Below are positions 7,322 through 15,886 of a stretch of 64,000 bases of DNA, one piece after another. A model generated the notes under the pieces. It saw only the letters and a program-made list of their open reading frames with translations, was not told the DNA's origin and made no database searches. The stretch spans positions 241,785 to 305,784 of the forward strand of contig NZ_KZ319367.1 of assembly GCF_002744715.1 (NCBI RefSeq). Direction: 5' to 3'. The stretch's first letter is position 1; each line of letters begins with the position of its first letter. The position numbers and the translations under genes were made by a program. This DNA comes from Marinobacter profundi (GTDB lineage Bacteria; Pseudomonadota; Gammaproteobacteria; Pseudomonadales; Oleiphilaceae).

Positions 7322-9292
7322 TCAGAGTTGGTAGGCAAGTTCCAGCTTTTGCTGGATACGTTGGGCCTGACGGAAAGATTCCCGCAGGATTCGCCGGTCG
7401 AGCGGGTTCAGGTCGTCCGGATTGATGTAATTGCTCAGGGGTTCATCCCGTTCGAGCATCTCCTGGTGGGCACGCATCCGGATGGCCTGGATCAGGCTGT
7501 AGGCTTCCTTCCAGGCGTTGGCATCCTTGGCGTCGAAGATCCCCTTGCGGGCCAGTTCATCCATCCGCTCGAGGGTATTGGCGGCTTCGACGCCATTGGC
7601 GAGGGCAAATACCCGAACCGTTTCAACAAAGGGAGCGAGTCCCTGGCGCTTGAGGTCCAGGGTGTGCTTCTCGCCGTCCGGGGCGTAGCGGAAGTTGCGG
7701 AACATGGTCAGTGGAGGCTTGCGCTGGAGAGCGTTGCCGGCAAGCATTTTCTGGAACAGCGCATTCTTGCGGATCCGCCCAAGCACGCGTTCCAGCAGGG
7801 CATGGAGGGGCTCCATGGGGCCGAAGACCGCACGCATATCGAGAAAAATTGACGAGTAGACCAGGTTCTGGGGCGTGGAGGCATCAATAAAGCGGATAAA
7901 CCAGTCGTCCCATTCATGTTCGCTCAGGCACAGTTTGGGGTTGCTGGCCATGATATTGCCCTTGCACAGGGTAAAGCCGCATTCTGCCAGCTCCTTGTTG
8001 ACCGTTTCGGCAAACGGTAACAGTCGTTCGCGGACCTGGTCCGGGGTCATGCCGTCCGGAGACCGGAACAGAATGCCGTTGTCCTGGTCGGTTAGCAGGG
8101 TTTGTTCCTGGCGGCCCTCGCTGCCGAAGGTCAGCCAGGTGAACGGAATGCCCGGATCGTTTTTCTTGATGTTCAGTTCCAGCACGCGACGAACGGTCAC
8201 GTCATTGAGGGTGGTGATAATCTTGACCACCTGGCCGGAATCTGCGCCGTGGGCCAGCATGCTGTCGACCAGCCGGGAAACCTGAGTGCGCAGGCTGACG
8301 AGTGTGCGCAGGTGGGGCGCGGTGCCGATGGTCCTGGCCAGGTGTACCAGGTCCACTCGCTGCAGGGAGAACAGGTCTCTTTCGGATACCACGCCAATCA
8401 GTTCGCCCTCTTCATCAACCACGCAAATGTGGGCGAAATGGTATTCGGCCATCAACATCGCTGCCTGGAATGCATCTTGCCGGGCATTCAGGCAGCAGGG
8501 ATCCGGAGTCATTACCTGGCTGACCGGCGTATCCAGCGATGCCTTTTCCTCCGCGACCATGGTGCGCAGGTCCCGCAGGGTAAAGATGCCGGTGGGGTGG
8601 CGCTGGTCGTCGGTGATGATGATGCTGCCGACGCTGTTTTCGTGCATGCGGGCGACTGCCTTGCGCACTGGCAGGTCCGGGGTGCAGACGATGGGATTGC
8701 GCAGCGCGTAGCGTTCCAGTGGGGTATCCAGTGAGTTGCTGGAGCCGATGGACGCCATGGCGCCGGACTGGATGCGCTGGTTGACCTGGTCCAGCAGGCT
8801 GCTGACGCCCCGCAGGCAGAAATCCCGGAACGGATCACTGGCGGAGAGCAGGGTGACAAAGTCCTTGTGGCCGATGCTCAGGGAGAAGGTATCGCCGGCA
8901 GCCCGGTGCAGGGTCCGGGTCGGGCGCTCACCGATCAGTGCGGCCAATGGAAAGCACTCGCCCTGGCTGATTTCGAACGTTGTTTCGGTTTTGCCGTCCC
9001 TGCCACTCTCCCGCTCACCCCGGATGCGGCCCTGCTTGACGACGTAGAACCGTTGAACCGGACCGTCCTCCGGTGCCAATACCACGTCGCCATCCGCGTG
9101 GAATTGCAGCGTGGCATGCTCGGCAAACAATGCCAGGTGGCTGTCATCCATGCTGGAGAAAGGTGCGTGTTCACGCAGGAATGTCATGATTGCACGGGTG
9201 TTCTGGGGGCGTGAGGTGTCGGCAGCTGCGGCCATAGATCCGTCCGTTGTTGTTATCGTATTCAGTTTGGAGTTCGCCTTGGTGCTCGCCAT
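7322..9292 (-). CDS. cNMP-binding/CBS/DUF294 putative nucleotidyltransferase
   Basis: Cytoplasmic multidomain protein of about 656 residues. An N-terminal cyclic-nucleotide-binding-like domain (about 25-140) is followed by a CBS pair (about 165-290, including VMTPDPCCL). A DUF294 nucleotidyltransferase-like domain comes next, with FGSEGRQEQTLLTDQDNG carrying the GS and D-x-D residues of that fold, and then a C-terminal helical DUF294 domain. The ATG at 9292 is preferred; an upstream in-frame GTG at 9304 would add four residues. The gene precedes the DnaQ-like exonuclease and is probably co-transcribed with it. Family members sit beside acetate symporters and CrbS-like kinases. By resemblance to GlnD-like transferases, a sensing or protein-modifying role is plausible, but the biochemical activity is unknown. 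Confidence 0.87.
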   Translation of the reverse strand: MASTKANSKLNTITTTDGSMAAAADTSRPQNTRAIMTFLREHAPFSSMDDSHLALFAEHATLQFHADGDVVLAPEDGPVQRFYVVKQGRIRGERESGRDGKTETTFEISQGECFPLAALIGERPTRTLHRAAGDTFSLSIGHKDFVTLLSASDPFRDFCLRGVSSLLDQVNQRIQSGAMASIGSSNSLDTPLERYALRNPIVCTPDLPVRKAVARMHENSVGSIIITDDQRHPTGIFTLRDLRTMVAEEKASLDTPVSQVMTPDPCCLNARQDAFQAAMLMAEYHFAHICVVDEEGELIGVVSERDLFSLQRVDLVHLARTIGTAPHLRTLVSLRTQVSRLVDSMLAHGADSGQVVKIITTLNDVTVRRVLELNIKKNDPGIPFTWLTFGSEGRQEQTLLTDQDNGILFRSPDGMTPDQVRERLLPFAETVNKELAECGFTLCKGNIMASNPKLCLSEHEWDDWFIRFIDASTPQNLVYSSIFLDMRAVFGPMEPLHALLERVLGRIRKNALFQKMLAGNALQRKPPLTMFRNFRYAPDGEKHTLDLKRQGLAPFVETVRVFALANGVEAANTLERMDELARKGIFDAKDANAWKEAYSLIQAIRMRAHQEMLERDEPLSNYINPDDLNPLDRRILRESFRQAQRIQQKLELAYQL

Positions 9293-9423
9293 AGTGTAGA
9301 CCACCCGTGTTGACGGTGACCTTTCGATTTTGGTCGCATCGAGGCGGGTGGGGAGTGCGTTCTTTATGGTTGACCGGGGCAGTGGTAAAGTTCCGGCATC
9401 ATCAAAGCTGACTGACGATAGCC

Positions 9424-10005
9424 ATGACCAGCAAAGACGAACGCCTGAGTTTTCTCGAAGAGATGAAAGATGTCAGGCGCATCCGCAAGCCCAACCGTGC
9501 CGAGGTGAAGGTGCCGGTCGAGCTTACCCCGGGGCACCTGGAGCGACAGCGTGCCGCAGTGGATCTGCCGCGACGGGATGCCAACCCGCTGACCGCCGAT
9601 ATCGTGGACCCGTTGACCGCCCACGATATCCTCAGCTGGCAGCGGCCTGGCGTGCAGCACGGCGTGTTCCGTAAGCTCCGCCTGGGCCAGTACCCTATCG
9701 AGGCGCGGCTGGACCTGCACCGGATGACAGTAGAAGAGGCCCGCAAGGAAGTTTTCAGCTTTATCAATGATTGCGTTAGCTACGGCTTGCGCTCGGTGAT
9801 CATCCTCCATGGCAAAGGGGAACGGAACCCGGATGGCATTGCCCAGCTCAAGAGTTACCTGGCCAAATGGCTGCCGGAGCTGGATGATGTGCTCGCTTTT
9901 CATTCGGCCCAGAAACACCATGGTGGTACCGGCGCGGCCTATGTCATGATCCGCAAGGGTGACCGGCAGAAGCAGCAGAACCGCGAAGTTCACGGTGGCC
10001 GTTAG
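9424..10005 (+). CDS. smrA: Smr-domain protein, SmrA-like DNA endonuclease
   Basis: 193-residue protein with an N-terminal DUF-type extension (about 1-95) and a C-terminal Smr domain (about 98-185). The Smr signature residues are visible: LDLHRMTVEEA, then HGKGE, then HGGTGAAYV near the end. SmrA (YdaL) of Escherichia coli has the same layout and shows DNA nicking activity, while related Smr domains act on RNA. The start ATG has no strong ribosome binding site. The gene is divergent from the DUF294 gene, with 131 bases between them. A strong hairpin follows 15 bases after the stop, immediately before the next gene. Confidence 0.88.
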   Translation: MTSKDERLSFLEEMKDVRRIRKPNRAEVKVPVELTPGHLERQRAAVDLPRRDANPLTADIVDPLTAHDILSWQRPGVQHGVFRKLRLGQYPIEARLDLHRMTVEEARKEVFSFINDCVSYGLRSVIILHGKGERNPDGIAQLKSYLAKWLPELDDVLAFHSAQKHHGGTGAAYVMIRKGDRQKQQNREVHGGR

Positions 10006-10020
10006 GCCTTTTTCAGACAC

Positions 10021-10045
10021 AGTCCGGACCGTTGGGTACCGGACT
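10021..10045 (+). promoter_or_regulatory. Hairpin abutting the small lipoprotein ribosome binding site
   Basis: AGTCCGGACC (10021-10030) pairs with GGTACCGGACT (10035-10045) around a GTTG loop, giving ten base pairs with one bulged A. There is no T-run after it, so it is not a standard terminator. The GAGGAGG ribosome binding site of the next gene starts one base later, so the stem may act as a processing block or 5' stabiliser for that message, or influence ribosome access. Confidence 0.55.
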
Positions 10046-10059
10046 CGAGGAGGTTTGCA

Positions 10060-10251
10060 ATGAAGAAACTGGTAGTCGTTTTGATGGCTGCAGCCGCGCT
10101 GACCGGCTGCAAGGACCGAGTCATCTGGGAAGACAGTGGCAAGGTAGACTCCTCGGTGGAGAACCGCGAAGTGTGGAATTCCAACGGCAAGCTGGATTCC
10201 GGATCCCGTACCATCTGGAACGATGCGAACGGTAATCCCGTCATCAAATAA
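10060..10251 (+). CDS. Miniature repeat-containing lipoprotein
   Basis: 63-residue predicted lipoprotein that I do not recognise. The signal peptide MKKLVVVLMAAAALTGC ends in a lipobox (LTGC, lipidated C17). The mature 47 residues hold three degenerate repeats of about 15 residues of the form R-x-(I/V)-W-x3-G-(K/N): RVIWEDSGKVDSS, REVWNSNGKLDSGS and RTIWNDANGNP. A very strong ribosome binding site (GAGGAGG) lies a few bases before the ATG, and a stable hairpin sits just upstream of that. The molybdenum hydroxylase genes start 27 bases after its stop and may share a transcript. With lysine at +2 it is likely sent to the outer membrane. Function unknown. Confidence 0.75.
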   Translation: MKKLVVVLMAAAALTGCKDRVIWEDSGKVDSSVENREVWNSNGKLDSGSRTIWNDANGNPVIK

Positions 10252-10278
10252 TCCTCACCGCAGCAAGGAGTGTTCCGC

Positions 10279-10764
10279 ATGGCGCTGACGCTGACCGTAA
10301 ACGGCCACACCCGCACCTTGGCGATCGAAGACGATACCCCGTTATTGTGGGTGATCCGTGACGAGCTTGGCCTCAAGGGCACCAAGTTCGGGTGCGGCGC
10401 CGGCCTGTGTGGTGCCTGTACCGTTCACCTGGACGGTGCTCCGGTGCGCTCCTGTTCTACGCCGGTGAGCATGGCGGCGGGCCGGTCGGTGACCACCATC
10501 GAGGGTATAACGCCTGCAGAAGGCCTGCACCCTCTGCAGCAGGCGTGGGTTGATCATGGCGTGCCCCAGTGTGGTTACTGTCAGTCTGGCCAGATCATGA
10601 CGGCGGCGCATCTGCTTGCCTACAACGCCAGCCCCGGTGACGATGAGATCGTTGCAGCCATGAGCGGTAACCTGTGCCGTTGCGGGACCTACAGCAAGAT
10701 CATCGCCGCCGTGAAGTCGGTGGCGGCAAAGCACCAGCAGGGAGAAGCCAGAGATGACGCTTAG
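10279..10764 (+). CDS. (2Fe-2S)-binding subunit of a molybdenum hydroxylase, IorA-like
   Basis: Small iron-sulfur subunit of a xanthine-oxidase-family enzyme, about 161 residues, closest in style to the alpha subunit of isoquinoline 1-oxidoreductase or periplasmic aldehyde oxidases. The plant-type [2Fe-2S] cluster is carried by [15 protein letters not shown] and a further Cys (RSCSTPV). The second cluster motif is CGYCQSGQ with [11 protein letters not shown] at 10279 is chosen because AAGGAG lies 8 bases upstream; a GTG at 10270 falls on the ribosome binding site. The gene overlaps the large-subunit gene by 11 bases, indicating coupled translation. Electrons from the Mo centre would pass through these clusters to an acceptor not encoded nearby. 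Confidence 0.9.
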   Translation: MALTLTVNGHTRTLAIEDDTPLLWVIRDELGLKGTKFGCGAGLCGACTVHLDGAPVRSCSTPVSMAAGRSVTTIEGITPAEGLHPLQQAWVDHGVPQCGYCQSGQIMTAAHLLAYNASPGDDEIVAAMSGNLCRCGTYSKIIAAVKSVAAKHQQGEARDDA

Positions 10765-12955
10765 TCGCAGGGACTTCCTCAGGGTTTCGGCCGCGGGCTC
10801 TGGCAGTCTGGTGCTGGCGCTTTCGTTCTCCGGGTGCTCCGGTATTCAGACCGGCTATCGTGAAGAAGATGACCGCTGGGTTGCCGATGCCTGGCTGGAG
10901 ATTACCCTAGATAACACCATCTATTTCACCCTGGCGCGGGTGGAAATGGGGCAGGGCACCTATACCGGGCTGACGACCCTGATTGCCGAGGAGTTGGATG
11001 TCGAGCCGAGCGTCATCCGGCCCAAGTTCGCTCCGGTCGCGCCGGAGTATCGTAATCCGTTGTACAAGCTGCAGTTGACCGGCGGCAGTACCAGCCTGGC
11101 GACCAGCTGGGAGCCGCTGCGCCGGGCCGGTGCCAGCGCGCGCCTTATGTTGGTCGCCGCTGCCGCGGAAGTGTGGCAGATTGATCCCGCCAGTTGCCGG
11201 ACCGACAATGGTCGTGTGTTACACCCGGATGGCCGGGAGCTGAACTACGGCCAGCTGGCGAAGCTGGCTGCGGCCGGCAAGGCGCCGGAGAACCCGGAAC
11301 TGAAACCCCGCGAACAGTGGAAATATATCGGTCGCGAGCGGGGCAGACTTGATGCCCGTGCCAAGGCCACCGGGACGGCGCAATACGGTATTGATGTGGA
11401 ATTGCCCGGCATGGTCTATGCGGTGGTCACGCGGCCGCCGCGCTACGGTGCCAGCGTGGCAGGCTTTGATGACAGCGCGGTGCGGGCAATGCCCGGAGTG
11501 CTGGATGTCTTCGCCATTGAGCGGGGTATCGCTGTGGTGGCAGACAAATACTGGCGGGCCCGAAAAGCCCAGGCGCAGCTGGTTGTTGAATGGAACACCG
11601 AGGAAGCGCTGGCAGTTTCCGGTGACGCGGTGATGGAACACTACCATCGCGCAGCAGATGACGACCCCGGGGAGGAAGAGCGTCGCGAGGGCGACTTTGG
11701 TGCTGGCGTCCGTAGCGCGGACAGGGTCATTGAAGCCAGCTACGAGCAGCCATTCCTGGCACATGCCACCCTGGAACCGATGAATGCCACGGCCTGGTAC
11801 CGCGGTGGCCGCATGGAAATCTGGGCGCCGACGCAGGCGCCCGATCTGGCCCGGATTGCTGTGGCCAGGGTTACCGATCTGTCGCCGGACGAGGTGGCGG
11901 TGAATACCACGTTCCTGGGAGGTGGCTTTGGTCGCCGGTTGACCCAGGATTACGTGGAAGAAGTCGCAGCCGTTGCTGCGAGGATCCGCAAGCCGGTGAA
12001 GCTTATCTGGTCGCGGGAGGAAGATACCCGGCACGATGTCTACCGCCCGGCCATGTTGCACCGGATGAAGGCAACCCTGAAGGATGGCGGAGTGACAGGT
12101 TGGCAGCACCAGGTCGTCGGGCCGCAGATTCTTGACTGGTATGTTCGTAATGCCGCTCCCGCCCAGTATCCCTGGGCGCCCAAATTTCTCTACGACACCC
12201 TGGGCAAGGTAGGGCTGATGGCAGAGGGGATTGCGACGCCCAAGGATATCTCGGCCATTGAGGGGGCCGTGGATTATCCCTATCGGGTCGACAACCTGGA
12301 CATTCGCCACACCCATACCGATGCCGGCGTGCCCATATCCTGGTGGCGTTCGGTTGGGTACTCCCATAACGGCTTTGCCGTGGAAACCTTTATGGATGAG
12401 CTGGCCAGCGAGCTGGGGCGTGACCCGTTCCAGTTCCGGCGCGAGCTGATCCGTCATGAACCCAGGCACCTGGCGGTGCTGGAACGGGCCGCCGCGATGG
12501 CAGACTGGGATTCGCCACCGGCCCCTGGCCGGGCACGGGGCATTGCCCTGTTCCGCAGTTTCGGAACCTATGTGGCTCAGGTTGTCGAGGCAGGTATCGA
12601 GGGCGGTGACATCCGGGTCTACCGGGTATCCTGCGCAGTGGATTGTGGCGAGGTGGTCAATCCGGATGTGGTCCGGGACCAGATTGAAGGTGGCATTATC
12701 TTCGGGCTCACGGCTGCGCTCTACGGTGAAATCACCTTCGAGAACGGCGCGGTGGTGCAGAGTAACTTCCACGACTATCCGTTACTGCGGATAACCGCGC
12801 TTCCGGAAATCCGGGTTGATATCATGGCTTCGTCCGATACCCCGACCGGGGTTGGCGAGCCTGGTGTACCTCCGGTGATACCCGCACTGGGTAATGCCCT
12901 CTTCGCCCTGACCGGCATCCGTCAACGCAAGTTGCCGCTGGTGGCAAGGGCCTGA
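10754..12955 (+). CDS. Molybdopterin-binding large subunit, IorB-like, Tat-exported
   Basis: 733-residue catalytic subunit of the xanthine dehydrogenase family, isoquinoline 1-oxidoreductase beta type, binding a molybdopterin cytosine dinucleotide centre. Motifs include [19 protein letters not shown] and, near the C-terminus, GVGEPGVPP, whose E702 is the likely base. The N-terminus SRRDFLR is a twin-arginine signal, and the hydrophobic stretch ends in FSGC, a possible lipobox. The enzyme would therefore fold with its cofactor in the cytoplasm, move through Tat with the iron-sulfur partner, and perhaps stay membrane-anchored. The substrate (N-heterocycle or aldehyde) cannot be read from sequence. 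Gene order Fe-S subunit, Mo subunit, XdhC chaperone supports one operon. Confidence 0.9.
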   Translation: MTLSRRDFLRVSAAGSGSLVLALSFSGCSGIQTGYREEDDRWVADAWLEITLDNTIYFTLARVEMGQGTYTGLTTLIAEELDVEPSVIRPKFAPVAPEYRNPLYKLQLTGGSTSLATSWEPLRRAGASARLMLVAAAAEVWQIDPASCRTDNGRVLHPDGRELNYGQLAKLAAAGKAPENPELKPREQWKYIGRERGRLDARAKATGTAQYGIDVELPGMVYAVVTRPPRYGASVAGFDDSAVRAMPGVLDVFAIERGIAVVADKYWRARKAQAQLVVEWNTEEALAVSGDAVMEHYHRAADDDPGEEERREGDFGAGVRSADRVIEASYEQPFLAHATLEPMNATAWYRGGRMEIWAPTQAPDLARIAVARVTDLSPDEVAVNTTFLGGGFGRRLTQDYVEEVAAVAARIRKPVKLIWSREEDTRHDVYRPAMLHRMKATLKDGGVTGWQHQVVGPQILDWYVRNAAPAQYPWAPKFLYDTLGKVGLMAEGIATPKDISAIEGAVDYPYRVDNLDIRHTHTDAGVPISWWRSVGYSHNGFAVETFMDELASELGRDPFQFRRELIRHEPRHLAVLERAAAMADWDSPPAPGRARGIALFRSFGTYVAQVVEAGIEGGDIRVYRVSCAVDCGEVVNPDVVRDQIEGGIIFGLTAALYGEITFENGAVVQSNFHDYPLLRITALPEIRVDIMASSDTPTGVGEPGVPPVIPALGNALFALTGIRQRKLPLVARA

Positions 12956-12956
12956 G

Positions 12957-13922
12957 GTGGCGTCGTCCCATGTTGAGATACTGGCCAGGGCCCGCGACTG
13001 GCTGGCGGCGGGTGAACGAGTCTGGTTGTGCACCGTGGTGGCAACCTGGGGCTCGTCGCCCCGTCCGGTAGGCTCATGGTTGGCGCTCAGCGAGTCCGGC
13101 AAACTGTCCGGTTCGGTGTCCGGCGGGTGCCTTGAGGAGGACCTGATCCGCCGCTGTACCCGGCAGGCCCCCGATCGCGTGCACATGCTCGATTATGGCG
13201 TTACCGACCATGACCGCGAACATTATCGACTGCCCTGCGGTGGTTCGATCCGCTTGCTGGTCGAGCCACTGGCGCCCGGGTGGGGGCTGGGCCACGTGGA
13301 GGACCTGCTCGGTCACCTGGAGCGGCGCCAGGGTGTTAGCCGCAGGGTCGACCTGAATGGCGCAGCGGCCACGCTTGTCCGGGGCAGCGGCGGCCCGGGC
13401 GTCGAGATTGATGCTGATGCGATGTATCACCGCCTGGTACCGGAATGCCGGCTATTGCTGGTGGGAGCCGGAGAGGTGGCCGCCCACGTCGCCCGGTTCG
13501 CTACGGCGGCGGATTTCGGGGTAACCCTTTGCGAGCCCCGCGACACCTTCGCAGATGGCTGGTCCGAATCGGATATTCCCCTGGTGCGGGCGTTACCTGA
13601 CGACCTGGTGGTGAGCCGATTTGGCGACAGCCACAGCGCGGTACTTGCGCTGGCCCACGATCCCCGAGTGGATGATATGGCGCTATTGGCGGCCCTGGCT
13701 TCCGAGGCGTTCTATGTTGGTGCCATGGGCTCGCACCGAACCTCGGCGAGCCGTCGCCTGCGACTTGCCGAGCTCGGTGTCAGCGAGTCCCGGCTGGGCC
13801 GTCTGAAAGCGCCGGTCGGAGTTAATATTCCCAGTAAAACGCCCGCAGAAATCGCCATTTCCGTAGTAGCCGCACTGATTGAGGCCCGTCACCATTTGCG
13901 GGCCGCCGCCACCTCCCTATAA
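12957..13922 (+). CDS. XdhC/CoxI family molybdenum cofactor maturation protein
   Basis: 321-residue accessory protein that, in the XdhC family, binds molybdenum cofactor and delivers its sulfurated form to xanthine-oxidase-type enzymes. The N-terminal XdhC_CoxI domain has TWGSSPRPVGS and SGSVSGGCLEED with the conserved Cys. The C-terminal Rossmann-like domain has LLLVGAGEVAAHVARFA and GAMGSHRTSASRR. The GTG start lies one base after the large-subunit stop, so it depends on translational coupling. Its target is almost certainly the enzyme encoded just upstream. Confidence 0.9.
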   Translation: MASSHVEILARARDWLAAGERVWLCTVVATWGSSPRPVGSWLALSESGKLSGSVSGGCLEEDLIRRCTRQAPDRVHMLDYGVTDHDREHYRLPCGGSIRLLVEPLAPGWGLGHVEDLLGHLERRQGVSRRVDLNGAAATLVRGSGGPGVEIDADAMYHRLVPECRLLLVGAGEVAAHVARFATAADFGVTLCEPRDTFADGWSESDIPLVRALPDDLVVSRFGDSHSAVLALAHDPRVDDMALLAALASEAFYVGAMGSHRTSASRRLRLAELGVSESRLGRLKAPVGVNIPSKTPAEIAISVVAALIEARHHLRAAATSL

Positions 13923-13964
13923 TGTCGGGTTTAAGGGCTCCGTTGCCTGTTAAGGGGAAATTCC

Positions 13965-14591
13965 GTGTTTGATGTAACCCGTTACGCCACTGCGGCCCAG
14001 TCGATTATCGAGGCAGGACGGTTCCTGTACGATCGCGGCTGGTCGCCGGCAACCAGCAGTAACTACTCCGCCCGCATTGATGCGGACACTATCGCTATCA
14101 CCGTCTCCGGCCGCCACAAAGGGCAGCTGGGCGCAGGGGATGTCATGGTCGTCGATCTGCAGGGGCGTCCTGTCCAGAGCGATTGCAAGTCATCGGCGGA
14201 AACCCTGCTGCACACCGTGCTTTACCAGGCGTTCCCGGGGGTGGGGGCGGTGCTGCATACGCATTCGGCCAAGGCCACGGTACTGAGCAGGTTGCTACCG
14301 GCGGGTCAGCCGCTGACCCTGGAGGGCTATGAACTGCAAAAAGCGTTCGCCGGAGTGCAGACCCACGACGCCGAGCTGGTCGTGCCGGTGTTCGACAATA
14401 CCCAGGATATTGCGGCCCTGGCGGCGCTTACCCGTGACCACTTTGCCCGCCATCCGGAGCAGCCCGGCTACCTGATTCGTGGTCATGGCCTGTATACCTG
14501 GGGTGCCACCATGGCGGACTGTCTGCGCCATGTGGAAGCGTTTGAATTTTTGTTTGAATGTGAACTCGAAACCATGAGGATCCGTGGATGA
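13965..14591 (+). CDS. mtnB: Methylthioribulose-1-phosphate dehydratase MtnB
   Basis: Class II aldolase/adducin-family zinc enzyme of the methionine salvage pathway. It dehydrates 5-methylthioribulose-1-phosphate to the diketone intermediate. 208 residues, normal for the family. Metal-binding histidines appear in VLHTHSAKAT and in RGHGLYTWG; SSNYSARI near the N-terminus binds substrate phosphate in relatives. The GTG start has AAGGGGA 6-7 bases upstream. The stop overlaps the start of mtnD (ATGA), and mtnC follows, so mtnB-mtnD-mtnC form one operon; mtnA is not in the window. Confidence 0.93.
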   Translation: MFDVTRYATAAQSIIEAGRFLYDRGWSPATSSNYSARIDADTIAITVSGRHKGQLGAGDVMVVDLQGRPVQSDCKSSAETLLHTVLYQAFPGVGAVLHTHSAKATVLSRLLPAGQPLTLEGYELQKAFAGVQTHDAELVVPVFDNTQDIAALAALTRDHFARHPEQPGYLIRGHGLYTWGATMADCLRHVEAFEFLFECELETMRIRG

Positions 14592-15145
14592 CAACCTTGA
14601 GCATTTTCGATCAGAACCAGCCGCAGTCGCCGCGGTCCGTCACCGAGGATCCCGCGGAGATCCGTCGCCTGCTGGCAGAGCAGGGTATCCGGTTTGAGCA
14701 GTGGCAGACCCGTGATCTGCCGGCAGATGCAACCGAGGCGCAGATCCTTGAAGCCTACGCTGAGGAAGTCGCTGCCCTCAAGGCGGAATGTGGTTTTCAG
14801 ACCGCTGACGTGGTGAGCCTGAATCCGGATAACCCGCAGAAGGAGGCATTTCGCCAGAAGTTCCTTGACGAGCATACCCACAGCGAGGACGAAGTCCGTT
14901 TCTTTGTCCGCGGTCAGGGCTTGTTCTATCTGCATCTGGGCGACAGTGTCTATGCGGTTATGTGCCAGCAAAGTGATCTGATCAGCGTACCTGACGGTAC
15001 CCGCCACTGGTTTGATATGGGGCCGGAGCCGGAATTTACCTGTATCCGTCTGTTCAGCAATCCCGAAGGCTGGGTTGCCAGCTTCACCGGGGAAGACATT
15101 GCCAGCCGGCTGCCACGCTATGAACGGTTGGCGGGAGTCGCCTGA
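14588..15145 (+). CDS. mtnD: Acireductone dioxygenase
   Basis: Cupin-fold metal enzyme of methionine salvage, 185 residues. It oxidises acireductone to the keto-acid precursor of methionine plus formate (Fe form), or takes an off-pathway route to CO (Ni form). Metal ligands are in EHTHSEDEVRFFVRG and in GTRHWFDMG, the usual H-x-H-x4-E ... H pattern. It overlaps mtnB by four bases and mtnC by one base. Confidence 0.94.
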   Translation: MTTLSIFDQNQPQSPRSVTEDPAEIRRLLAEQGIRFEQWQTRDLPADATEAQILEAYAEEVAALKAECGFQTADVVSLNPDNPQKEAFRQKFLDEHTHSEDEVRFFVRGQGLFYLHLGDSVYAVMCQQSDLISVPDGTRHWFDMGPEPEFTCIRLFSNPEGWVASFTGEDIASRLPRYERLAGVA

Positions 15146-15837
15146 TGATTCGGGTGATTGTGACCGACATAGAAGGCACCACCAGTTCCATCTCGTTCGT
15201 CCATGAGGTGCTGTTTCCCTATGCCAGCAAGCACATAGCCGACTTTGTCCGGGCCGGCCACGGGGACACGCCGGCGATCCGCGAGCAGCTGGACGCGGTC
15301 GCCAAGGCCGCGGGGCTGCCTGCGGATGATATCGAAGGCCTGATCGCGGTGCTGCAAAGCTGGATTGCCGAGGACCGTAAGGAAACCGCACTCAAGGCCC
15401 TGCAGGGCATGCTCTGGGAGCGCGGCTACCAGCAGGGAGACTTCCGTGGCCACGTCTATCCTGATGCGGCAGAGTACCTGCAGCGCTGGCACGACCGGGG
15501 GCTGCGGCTGTTTGTCTACTCGTCGGGGTCGGTGAAGGCCCAGAAGCTGATCTTCGGTTACAGCGAGGCCGGTGATCTGACGCCGTTTTTCAGCGGATAT
15601 TTTGATACCCGGATTGGTGCCAAGCGCGAGGCCTCGTCCTATCGCAACATAATTGATGAGTTGGGTGTGGAACCACAGACCGTACTGTTCCTGTCGGACG
15701 TGGAAGCGGAGCTGGAAGCCGCCGAGGCGGTCGGTATCCGGACTGCCTGGCTGGTGCGGGACGGCGAGCTGCCGGAGACCGGGCGCCCTGTAATGAGAAA
15801 CTTTGAGGACGTGGACAAGCTGCTGATGCAGCGCTGA
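15145..15837 (+). CDS. mtnC: Enolase-phosphatase MtnC
   Basis: HAD-superfamily bifunctional enzyme, 230 residues, that enolises and dephosphorylates 2,3-diketo-5-methylthiopentyl-1-phosphate to acireductone. HAD motif I is atypical in the family manner (VTDIEGTTSS). Motif II is VYSSGS, and the late acidic motif is FLSDVEAELEAA. Its start overlaps the mtnD stop by one base (TGATG). Together with mtnB and mtnD it covers the middle of the salvage pathway. Confidence 0.94.
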   Translation: MIRVIVTDIEGTTSSISFVHEVLFPYASKHIADFVRAGHGDTPAIREQLDAVAKAAGLPADDIEGLIAVLQSWIAEDRKETALKALQGMLWERGYQQGDFRGHVYPDAAEYLQRWHDRGLRLFVYSSGSVKAQKLIFGYSEAGDLTPFFSGYFDTRIGAKREASSYRNIIDELGVEPQTVLFLSDVEAELEAAEAVGIRTAWLVRDGELPETGRPVMRNFEDVDKLLMQR

Positions 15838-15886
15838 GCCCCGGTTTCGGCCCGAGGTCTGCGTCCCTGACCTGCGGGAGACTGTA

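Noticed and set aside
11219..12772. A 517-codon open frame on the minus strand opposite the molybdenum hydroxylase gene
   Set aside because: It is fully antisense to a gene with clear motifs, has no ribosome binding site or recognisable domain, and such long antisense frames are expected in GC-rich coding DNA.
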